A DNA stretch of 64,000 nt, from contig CM035353.1 in NCBI GenBank assembly GCA_020137815.1, forward strand, positions 4,145,210-4,209,209, in the 5' to 3' direction. Position numbers and translations under genes: made by a program. This document shows, in pieces, positions 1 to 35,900 of the stretch. Numbering within the stretch: the first letter of the stretch is position 1; each line of letters opens with the position of its first letter. The DNA comes from Hormiphora californensis. Taxonomy: Eukaryota > Ctenophora > Tentaculata > Cydippida > Pleurobrachiidae. Under the pieces are notes generated by a model. The model was not told where the DNA came from. It was given only the letters and a program-made list of their open reading frames with translations, and did no database searches.

Positions 1-357
1 AGACCAACCAAACCAAACCAGAGAGAATGAGAGGAGGGAGACAGAGAGAACGCAGAAACATCACACTATCCCTTTGAAAGTGAATCTAAAACGTCATTTT
101 GAAGATAAACCCGTGAAAGATAAAACTTGTCTTGGTCCCTTAGGGAATTATCGCATATATGTACTCAAGAACATTTTCACTTTCCCTTCCCCCCCCCCCC
201 ATTATGCTTCTTACAAACCCAAAGATAATTCTGGACACCGTCTGGCTTTAGCAAGGACTTAACTCCTAGTTTATTATAGACAAGTTCAAACACCCATTAT
301 ATTGGACCTCGCTTGTTGTACATCTCTAGCGTGTGTAAGCGTGCGCCTCTCTCTCTC

Positions 358-392
<35 letters not shown>

Positions 393-1102
393 TTCTCATG
401 TCATCGCGGAATTGTTATTTGCCTTGCAAACCCTGAGCAGAAGCATTAATTAAAAGAGAATTTACTGTTAAACCATTAGCACACCCCGAGCTTAACAACT
501 CTTTCTCTCTCTCTCTCACTCTCACTCACTCTATCTCTCGCTCTCTCCTCCTCTCTCTCTCTCTCTCCACTCTCTCTCTTCTCTCGTCTCTCACTCTCTC
601 TCTCTCACTCTCTCTCTCTCACTCACTCTCTCTCTCTCTAACCTGACTACGTTCCAAACTGTCTCTGGGCAATGCCTATCGAACACCTTCAAGAGTCCCT
701 GACACACATTTGGGTGACAAGTCCCACGTGTTTTCTGAAATAATTGTTATGCATAATGCATACCTTAACATACCTCAATTTCAGCCCCGCCCGGACCGCC
801 TGACGGAGATAAGATAGAGATATTGAGCGAGGGGAAGTTCGAAGTAAACTGACACTCCCAGAAACTAATCTTGACTACCTCATTACCATTAACCATGTAT
901 GTGATCTGTAAAACAGATCATCTCTTTTTAGTTTGCCCTCTCCTCCCTTTGTCGCCCTATTATTATTAAGATACCATCTATTACCACCGCTGTACCCCAT
1001 CGTTTTTTAAACCCTATCCTTTCTTTCTTCCCCTAGATCCTCTCTTTTTATTATTCATTTCCCTGTCCTCTATCCTGTCCTATTTAACTCCTATCTTTAC
1101 AG
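1..1102. other. Intronic/upstream sequence with (CT)n runs
   Basis: No coding exon recognised before the exon at 1103. The stretch holds interrupted CT microsatellites around 345-395 and 500-640 and otherwise AT-rich unique-looking sequence. It is probably an intron of the Eph-like receptor. Confidence 0.5.
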
Positions 1103-20186
<19,084 letters not shown>

Positions 20187-20490
20187 AGACTGTAAACTGA
20201 CGCCACGAATCAGGCGATCTATCTAGGCACAAGTTAGAAGTTCCAGCGAGAGAGAGAGAGAGAGTGATGGGATGATGTTGACACACCGCAGCTGCCCCCG
20301 CCCAGAGACTCCCAACATGACCAGACACTATCTATGTATTACTTTTTACACTTTATAGGCCCAACTTGTATTCACTTAGATCATGTTCATTATAGAAGTA
20401 GGGAGTGGAGAGAGGAAAAAAGAGAGGGATATATATAGAGATTAGAGACAGGAAAGGAAAGGGAGAGAGAGAAAGGAGATAGATAGGGAT

Positions 20491-20579
<89 letters not shown>

Positions 20580-20760
20580 AGAGAGAGAGCTGAGAGAGAG
20601 TAGAGAGGAGAGAAGAGAGAGAGAGAGGACTGAGAGAGAGAGAGAGAGAGATCTGCTGAGTTATACATCTAGGATAGTGATTATGATTGAAATTGAAAGA
20701 TTTAATGACACAAGATATATGTTTTATAGAGGATTATTAGAGATTTTGACAGATATATGT
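20187..20760. repeat. Eph-receptor 3' flank with (GA)n microsatellite
   Basis: After the stop at 20184-20186 there is likely 3' UTR, then interrupted GA/GATA repeats from about 20400 to 20655. No clear AATAAA directly after the stop was identified. Confidence 0.7.
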
Positions 20761-20764
20761 GAAA

Positions 20765-20873
20765 CAGGAACCGACCGAATCAGGAAATACTGGTCCCTGA
20801 TTGGCTGATAACCAGTCACGTGACCTAAATAACGAGTTCTGATTGGTTGTTTACTTGTTTCGATCGGTTCCTG
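20765..20873. mobile_element. 109-bp hAT MITE, copy 1
   Basis: Terminal inverted repeats CAGGAACCGACCGAA / TTCGATCGGTTCCTG, flanked by the perfect 8-bp duplication ATGTGAAA (20757-20764 and 20874-20881). Interior GATTGGCTGATAACCAGTCA is shared with the copies at 25825, 41586 and 56254. Confidence 0.92.
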
Positions 20874-21559
20874 ATGTGAAATGAATAGTTGTTGAGTAAC
20901 CCCTCACCAAATTGATATAGTGTTTTTATGACGACACTTATTAACAGTTGTTCAGGAACAAGTTGATGCATCTCTCATTGTGTATGGAGATGTTTGGAGA
21001 AAGAGTGCGTATGTGTGACAATGTTCTATGTGATATCCTGTGCATTGGGAATTTACATGGGATACGATTTATTTCCGCCTCCAATGAAGTACCCTCTTAT
21101 TTTTGTTGAACAAAATATTACTACGGAACAAATTGTTCCGTCGAAATCATGACACTGGAATCGGTGTTACCATCTCATTTGTCTCATATAAGACCGTCCT
21201 CTTCGCACCGGACCGTATAGAAGGCCCGTTGCGAAGGGTACGGGACTTCTATACAGTGTACATCTCTATACAGTGTACAGCTCGGTCAGTGCCTGACGCC
21301 CTGACAACATCTCATCCACACATACGTTACTTCATGGTGATAGGTCTTCAGTGTTTGTTGACTTCTTTCCTGACTGAATACGTGGAAAATGACTAAGGCG
21401 GGTTTTTTATAGGAATTCTTTCCTGGCAGACGCTCAGCTTGAAGCTGAGCGTTGCGTCGGACTGAATCTGAGCGCGGCGCGACTTCTCAAAGTTTTCACC
21501 GCAGTTAAATGTAGCGCGTTCAAAGAAATTTTGTGATCACGCGCGCTTTAAAATGACCA

Positions 21560-22075
21560 GACATAAAAAGTAAGTGCAGTTTTATTTTGGCCAGCGTTAA
21601 AATCGGCCAGCGTTAAAATGTGGGTGTTTTGGAAGTGCTGACAAACGGTTTTTTTAGGGTTAGGGCTAAAGTAGGGTTAGGGTTAGGGTTGGGGTTTGGG
21701 TTGGGGTTAGGCCTTGACATTCCCTACCAGATAAACTTTGAATCAGCCAAAACGGTTGAGTGGTTTTGCGGTTAGAGCCATTTTAGTGAATCAACTTTTT
21801 TGGCAGCGCGCACCTGTAAACAGGCCTCCAAACACCCAGATCGTAACGGCGCCCGCTAAAATCTGGGTGTTTGGTGAGTGCTGACAAACGGTTTTTTAGG
21901 GTTAATAACCCTGGGTTATGGCTAAAGTAGGGTTGGGGTTAGGCCTTGACATTTCCTATCGGAAATACTTTGAATTAGCCAAAACGGTTGAGTGGTTTGG
22001 CGGTTAGAGCCATTTTAGTGAATTAACTTTTTTGGCAGTGCGCACCATACACCCAGATCATAACGGCGCCCGAAT
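21560..22075. repeat. Tandem pair of repeats with TTAGGG-like core
   Basis: Two related ~250-bp units. Each contains GTGCTGACAAACGGTTTTTT, a run of (T)TAGGG/GGGTTA repeats, GGCCTTGACATT, and AACGGTTGAGTGGTTT. A third, inverted copy lies near 47690-47930. It is a dispersed repeat with an internal telomere-like tract. Confidence 0.75.
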
Positions 22076-22945
22076 TTCCCCGTGTCTGAAAGTATGTGGG
22101 GGTCTCACCCCCCACTCCCCCTGATCCGGGCTGCCGCCCAAGGCCCCTGGACGCACAGGTACGCGATGGGCCAGCGACGTCCCTGACTTTTTCGTTTGTT
22201 ACTGAAGTCGTGAAAAATCGTGTGTTAACCTCTGGCCCACCGCCCAGCGACTCTTGGTTTGTCTGACAAACTTTGTTATCCATGATGGCTGTCAATTTTG
22301 TGTCCCTTTTTTAAGGGGAGAGGCGAGAGCGTTCCCGTGACTAAAGTCCAGAGTCCTTGTTACTAAGAATTCTCATCTGTTTGTCTCATGGACTTATTAA
22401 GTGTCCGGTGTCCGCCGCACATCCTGACTTGTTCAGACCTGAGACCGGGATTTAGTATTAGCTAAACCCAACCTAATATATGACCCTTGCTGCCTCTCCA
22501 TCAGGGAATGGAGCTATGACCGTAAGAAATTTCGAAAAACCTAACGAGGGTCACATTAGTTTGGGTTTGCCTTTACAAAGGAAGCAACTATATGTATTGT
22601 GTGTCAAAAGATTAAATGGAGGCCCGAAGACCGTGTTCCGACATGCGTGTAACTTGCTTGTGTCGCTAAACCCGTCAAACAAGCTAGATTCTCTAACCGC
22701 CACTTCCAAAATTCGTTGTTAAAACATCATCAGCAAATTAATTTATTTAAAGTTGAAATGTTACACTCTTACACCACTGACATCTTTAGACTTGGCAGTT
22801 GGCTGTGAGACTGTTTACAGTCCCAGATGAGCGGCCCAAACCAAACCAAAAACTGACATCTTCAAATTTAGGATGGTGTTGTTTGACCAACACTTGGAGC
22901 AAGGTTAAACACCGCCGACCCATGAACCTCCGATATGGTCACTAA
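22076..22945. other. Upstream region of HIPK
   Basis: No repeat family recognised and no supported exon. It may contain untranslated 5' exons and the promoter of the HIPK gene. A short open frame at 22480-22722 has no recognisable features. Confidence 0.4.
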
Positions 22946-29106
<6,161 letters not shown>

Positions 29107-29494
29107 ATTCCTGGAATAAATCTTTGCTTTCCTGCTGATTCCTCGCCGATGGAGGATCATTCGAAACTTAGGAGCAGCTATACTATGGGACAACCTGCTC
29201 GGGATTAATAATGTGTATTATCCCAAAAATCCCATCAAGTCCCCTTCCCCCCACTTTCAATACATTTAAATCCCCCTACTTTCACCCCTTCCCCTATCTT
29301 TATTGGAAAATGATTTATTGATATTCGCTATAATACAGACAGTTATATATATAATTCTATGTAATATGTAGTATGAGTGATTGGGAACGAAAAAAAACAG
29401 AGTAAGGGAAATAGGGCTCCCAAGGAGCAACTACTGCATCCCCCCGTATTATTTGTCGTACATACGAAATGCATGGAGTGAGTGTGTATGTGTG

Positions 29495-29499
<5 letters not shown>

Positions 29500-29586
<87 letters not shown>
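29500..29586. repeat. (TG)n microsatellite
   Basis: About 43 uninterrupted TG units immediately before the hAT element at 29607. Confidence 0.97.
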
Positions 29587-29606
29587 TTAGTGTCTTGGTT
29601 GTGTAG

Positions 29607-30953
29607 CAGGAAACGACCGAACCGGGTTTTTTTCCACCGAACCGAACCGAACCGAATTTGAAAAACTTTTTTACCGAACCGAACCGAACCGAACCGAATT
29701 TCGGTAACCGAACCGAACCGAACCATACAAAACTTTTTCTATATAAATGTTTCTCTAAAAAGTCATGGAGAGCACCGATCAAGGTATTGAGAATCATTCT
29801 CTGAAATTTTGTTAAAAAATGTTTGAAAAAATTTCAAAATCAATTTTGTGAAAAAATTTTCAAAGTCAATTTTATCGTAAATTTTCTATGTCAATTTTTG
29901 CGTACGAATCGTGTTTCGAATCGGCAATGCTATACGGGAATGGTATTGCTAATTAGCAGGATTAAACGAACCATGAATCGTGTTTCTCTAAATTTCCTAA
30001 TTAGATTTGATGGGGGATCACGTATCAGCACAATCCATCTCGGACCCACTAATTACCAACATCACTCCCGTTTAGCATTGTCGATTAGAAACACGATTCA
30101 TATACCATAATTTACTTAAAATATTTTTCACAAAAAAAATTTCACAAAATTTCAGGTAATGATTCTCAATACCTTGATCGATGCTCTCCATGAACTTTTA
30201 GAGAAACATTTAATTTTGTGAAAAAACTTTGTAAAATATTTCAAAGTCAATTTCGGAAAAAAAAATTCTATGTCAATTTTGCCGTACGAATCGTGTTGCG
30301 AATCGGTGATGCTATGCGGCAGTGCTCTCGCTAATTAGCAGGATTTATTGAAACATGAATCGTTTCCCCTAAACTTCCTAATTAGATTTGATGGGGGATC
30401 ACGTATCAGCATAATCCATCTCGGACCCACTAATTAGCAACATCACTCCCGCTTAGCAATACCGATTCGAAACACGATTCGTACGCAAAAATTGACATAG
30501 AAAATTTTCCATAAAATTGACTTTGAAATATTTTCCAAACTTTTTTTACAAAATTTCAGAGAATGATTCTTAACACCTTGATCGGTGCTCTCCATGAATT
30601 TTTTGAAAAAAAAGTTTCTGAATTTGTTGACCCTCTCATGAGGACACGATTCGACGGGAAGTCAGGTATCAAATCAATCCATATCGAACCCGCTAACTAG
30701 CGAAATCATTTCCACATAGCACCACCGATTCGAAATAGGGTTAATACGGCGAAATTGACATTGAAATCCATACAATTTTCGTGAAATAATTGAAAAATTT
30801 TGCATGAAAAAGACCGATTTCTGGGCATTTTTTGACCAAAAAATTCGGTGGTTCGGCCAAAATTTCCTACCGAACCGAACCGAACCGAACCGCCCAAAAA
30901 ACACCGAATTTCCGAACCGAACCGAACCGAACCGAATATTCGGTCGCTTCCTG
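29607..30953. mobile_element. Non-autonomous hAT element, copy B (uninterrupted)
   Basis: 1347 bp with ends CAGGAAACGACCGAA and TTCGGTCGCTTCCTG and a perfect 8-bp duplication TTGTGTAG (29599-29606 and 30954-30961). Near-identical along its length to copy A but without the foldback insertion, so it provides the empty site. Subterminal ACCGAACCGA arrays at both ends. No transposase frame. Confidence 0.92.
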
Positions 30954-31110
30954 TTGTGTAGAAAACATTACGGTTTCCTCCACACACCAAATCAAAAGAA
31001 GCCAAACCTTTCAAAAATGTTTTTTCACTTTTTCTCGGCTTCTTGTGAGACACATTAGTATTTGTCAACACGTGTAGTGAGGCAAATGATGTTATATAAT
31101 ATACATACAT

Positions 31111-31216
31111 ATATCACGCGTCTATTTCTGTTTGTCACGCGTCTATTTCTATTAGTCACGCGTCTATTTCTGTTTGTCACGCGTCTATTTCTGTTTGTCA
31201 CGCGTCTATTTCTGTT
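31111..31216. repeat. ~21-bp minisatellite
   Basis: About five units of TCACGCGTCTATTTCTGTT in tandem. Not in any gene recognised here. Confidence 0.85.
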
Positions 31217-31221
31217 ATAAA

Positions 31222-31303
31222 CTGTCTGGCGGCGCCGACCCGATCTGCACACACTGTCGTGTTTGATTTGATAATCAAAACGGGGTCTCGCGGCGCCAGA
31301 CAG
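31222..31303. mobile_element. Small inverted-repeat element, CTGTCTGG ends, copy 1
   Basis: 82 bp with ends CTGTCTGGCGGCGCC and GGCGCCAGACAG, interior CCGATCTG and AAAACGGG. A related 102-bp copy lies at 58561-58662, and a more diverged relative is suspected at 31515-31596. No certain target duplication. Confidence 0.6.
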
Positions 31304-32170
31304 GTTGTAGACCTGTTTTTTTGCTCAAAAACAGACGGAACAACGAAGTGCGTGTTTCTTGTTTAGTACTCAAAAGATCCCTTTGCCTTGCTCGACCCTC
31401 AGAAGGGTGTGAACAAAGTTCTATATTTTCGAGTAAGACATATGTAACACATGTATTAGAGTGAAAATAGTGTAAAACGTTTTATATCTACTGAATACTC
31501 AGTTGTATTCGTTAAAGGCGCCCAGTAGATTGCTGCATGGCGGTACCGAACCGATCTGAGCTTCGTACGAGAAATAGAACGGAGTCGGCGCCACCAGAAA
31601 TGTGCATGTCTTGTGTATGTGTGTGTGTGTGGTAAGGTGTTAAACTCGACAGCTCCACCAATATTTGTCCTAGATCTCTAAATTAGTAGAGTAGAGATAT
31701 TTTCCCCTTTTGTGTTTCAAGACAGAAAGAACTAGCAATTTAAGTAATACCCCATTCAGTTTTACACGGAAATGAATGTCTTTTTGTTTGTTGCTACAAC
31801 AATAGTGACGGTGTGACATCAAAAACACATCTGCCCTTTCCGGAAAACAGTTTGCTGTTTTAGCAAGAGGCAGAAAAATACTGCATCTGAATGTAGCAGC
31901 TCCGATGTAATCATGCCTGTAATGACGTTGGTAAGCGAAGTGATGACGACAATGGTTTTATGCTGTTTGCCCCGCAAAATAGAAGAGGAATAAAATGTGA
32001 ATGCGCGCAAAATAATGCACTGCAGACAGTTGCAGTTTCACTGTTATTTTGTCATCGCGCGCTACTGTCCAGTACACCGTTGCATTGTCACAAATTACAT
32101 AGAAAATCCGGATTCTGAGAGGGTTGTAAAAAAATACTCTGTCTATATACATAATTTACACATTTTCACA
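31304..32170. other. Intergenic region between copy B repeats and LRRIQ1
   Basis: No supported gene. Short (GT)n at 31617-31632. The rest is unique-looking sequence that would contain the 3' flank of LRRIQ1. Confidence 0.4.
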
Positions 32171-32860
32171 TTATCTGAAGGGTCTCTGTTTCTGTTTTAT
32201 CCTCAGTGGGGGAAGCTGGCTGGCTGGAGAGGAGAAGGAAGGGTTGTGATATTGTCTGGTATGGAGGGGTTGGACACTTTCCCACTGGTACACAACCTCA
32301 CTCTCACTATCACAACTATTAGCAGTGGGTGGCGGGGGTGTTCGGTGCTGCCGCTGGTGTAGAAACCTCTCCCTCACCATTTCCCGCTTTTTAGCAGCAC
32401 TCACTTTCTTCCCGAACTTCTTGGATCGTGAAATGAGTTTTTGGGCCGTTTGATCACTAACCCCCCATTCAGTGACCATCTCCTGTTGTCTTCTGCTCAC
32501 TCTTTTACTACTCGGCATTGAGAGGATGCTAATCTCACTGGGCCCACTGGCGAGACTATTGCCTCTGCTAGGGGGACACAGCCTGCTGAGGGGTAAGAGA
32601 GGTACGGGGGTGCGTGTCGTGTCCGTTACAACTGATGATACTGAGAGATGGGAGTAGGCAGGGGTGGGAGGGAGGGAGACGTGGTGTGCGAGAGATGGGG
32701 TCGGAGGTAACCCCCATCCTCTGTCGAGATCATCCTCGTCCCAGTTAAGGGATCCTACTTCATCCAAACTCTCGAGGTCGTCCAGGTCATAGGTAGCTTG
32801 TCGGTACGCCTGGTGAGAGAGGGGGGAGGTGAGAGAGGGGAGATATAGGGTGGGATATAA

Positions 32861-32930
<70 letters not shown>

Positions 32931-35900
32931 TGGCTAAAAACAATAGATAGTCTACTAATAATACCTCTGCAATTCGCTTCCTCACTATCCACCCCCTAGC
33001 AAGAGACTGAACAGCGACCACTCCCTTCTCCATCTGCCTTCTTCTCTCCTGTCTCCTATGTAACCATGGTAACCAATTCCAAAGATCTCTCCTCACGGTG
33101 TAACCTCTCCAAATCCTTTGTACCAAAACGGAGGCGACCGAGAGCCGCTTGTACTCCCTATACAGCTGCATTTGTCGCTGCTCAACTAGGTTTTTATAAC
33201 GTAGTCTGCTACTGAAACCTCTTATCAGGCTCTGCAAACTGAGGACTGATTTGGCCGCAGACTGTCCAATGTTAGCTACTGGCTGGGTCTTGTTAGGTAC
33301 AGGTGACTGCAGTTTTGTAACACTAACAGGTCGAACAGTGTCTCTAGAAGGTCGACTAGTGACTTGAGAAGGTCCAGTAGTGTCTCTAGAAGGTCCAGTA
33401 GTGACTTGAGAAGGTCGAGTAGTGACTTGAGAAGGTCCAGTAGTGTCTCTAGAAGGTCCAGTAGTGTCTCTAGAAGGTCCAGTAGTGTCTCTAGAAGGTC
33501 CAGTAGTGTCTCTAGAAGGTCCAGTAGTGTCTCTAGAAGGTCGACTAGTGACTTGAGAAGGTCCAGTAGTGTCTCTAGAAGGTCGACTAGTGACTTGAGA
33601 AGGTCCAGTAGTGTCTCTAGAAGGTCCAGTAGTGACTTGAGAAGGTCCAGTAGTGTCTCTAGAAAGTCCAGTAGTGACTTGAGAAGGTCCAGTAGTGTCT
33701 CTAGAATGTCGAGTAGTGTCTCTAGAAGATCGACTAGTGTCTCTAGAAGGTCGAGTAGTGACTTGAGAGGAATCATCTTTCTTGGGTGTAGGTGGTCGTG
33801 GGTTGTATAATTTAGTAGGATGGCCCTCTCTCGTGGAAGGGGGTGCTTCCAATTCGGGTAAAACTTTGCTATAGAAGCCTTCCTTTGGAGTTGCAACAGG
33901 CGTGTAATTCTCCGCTTCCAATCCGTTCCAGTTGCCTGTCTCAGCACACTGCTGAAGTATCATCTTTGAAATCTCCCAGCGTTCCCTCAGATAATCCACC
34001 TAAAAAAGGGCACTGTTTAAATCATCACGTTGGTGGTGGTGGTTTATACACAGATCATTGTTGTGTCTGTGTGTTGTCGCCATTATATATTTTCTAAGAA
34101 ACAATTTCTGTAATTCATACCTTTGCAGTTGTCTCGTAAGGTGGCTCGAACTGTTTTAATCTCTCCTGAAGCTTCCTCAGTCCCCTCTGAAGTTCTGTCG
34201 CATGACTTGTCACGTGACCCCTCACGCGTGAGGACAGCTGCGTGATGTCCAACGCGTTACCCTCTGCAAGCAGCTCACTTAGCGTGAGATACCGGAGACA
34301 TTGTTTTATATCTCCTGCTAGTGCGTTATTAGAGATATCCAGTGTGTGTAGAAAGGGGGCCACTGTGTAGATGGAGGGCAGGGAGCTGAGGACATTACCA
34401 CCAAGTCGGAGGGTAGAGAGAAGGGGCAACCAGGCAGTACTCAACATCCCAATATCTGTCAGACCTATAGAGAAGAGAGAAGGGGTGAATAACTTTGGGA
34501 TATTGTCAGTGGCCATGAGATAGAACACAATCTCCTCACAAAATCTCCACTTAGTACTTCTCGAAAATTCTCTGAGGCTGAGAGTCTCAGCTACCGCATA
34601 TCATGTACTGTATATAATAATAGCTGAATTATATGTTACAAGTTCATGAGGTGCATGAGTCGCAGTAGTACACTCGTGTTTTCATCTATGTGAACCTCTA
34701 TGTGTGTTAGCGCGGGGAGGACTCGAAAAAAAAACAAGAAAAACCTCTAGATGTGAGGTGGCCGGTATTTTCTAATTTATCCCACTATTACTCCTGAATA
34801 TGTTACTACGTACCATTATTTGATAGATCCAGGAAGGTTAGGAGGATGTTGTTCGAGAGACAGGGTACATTAACCAGACTGTTACCAGACAAATCTAAAA
34901 ACTGGAGCAATCCTGTCAGGGGATTATTTGTTATGTTTGAACGGGGCACGGAAAAGGACAGAGAGACAGAGACAGCGACAGAGAGAATCGCCCCTATTAT
35001 AACAGACCCCCATTACATCTAGTCACCCCCATTTCACATACCACATGTCGGGAGATGTTGTACAGTAGAGAGAGAGTTGTTACTTAGGTTTAAGTGAATC
35101 AGGTTAGGTAGGTACTGTAGTGCTCGAGTTGAAACCAACTTGTTCCCAGAGAGATTTAACTGAAGGGGATAGATAGTGTTGTGGGCTGGTTGTTTGTGAC
35201 AGATGGTGTTGTGGACTGGGTGTTTGGGAGAGAGGGTATTGTGGGCAGGGTGTTTGGAAGAGAGGGTGTTGTGGGCTGGGTGTTTGGAAGAGAGGGTATT
35301 GTGGGCTGGGTGTTTGGGAGAGAGGGTGTTGTGGGCTGGGTGTTTGGGAGAGAGGGTGTTGTGGACTGGTTGTTTGGGAGAGAGGGTGTTGTGGGGCGGT
35401 GTTTGGGAGAGAGGGTGTTGTGGACTGTGTGTTTGGGAGAGAGGGTATTGTGGGCAAGGAAGGAGGCTTGTAAACTCGTATATTTTTATTTAAAAGACCA
35501 ATTATGAAAAGTTATACCATACTAGTCATTATCATAATAAAACGCATTTATCAATTTCTCAGACAGGGTCAATAAGTTACCAGAGTCTCTTGATTTCTTT
35601 CACATAAATTATCTTTCAATCACACCTCAATCACACAACAATCACTGATCACACCTCAATCACACAAAACTCAGGCAAAACTCACACATCAATCAAAGAC
35701 TCAATCACATCCTTCAAACCCTCAGTCTGTCTCTGGTGGTGGCATATCGGGAACATGATATTTGCAGACAGCAGCAAACATTGGACACCCGAACTTCTCA
35801 CACAGCCATTTATTCTTAACAACGGCCAGCTTTAGGGACTCCACTTTGAATTGGCAATTAAAATTGGTGTGAATAGCTCGTCCCATTCCCTCAATCACAA

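Noticed and set aside
22480-22722. 80-codon open frame upstream of HIPK
   Set aside because: No domain, no splice context joining it to HIPK, and an in-frame stop directly precedes the HIPK ATG.
31111-31216. Tandem units with spacers resembling a CRISPR array
   Set aside because: Units are contiguous without unique spacers, in an intron-bearing animal genome; it is a minisatellite.
33060-33073. Perfect RFX X-box-like site GTAACCATGGTAAC
   Set aside because: It lies inside an LRRIQ1 coding exon far from any start; a chance match or coding constraint is more likely than regulation.
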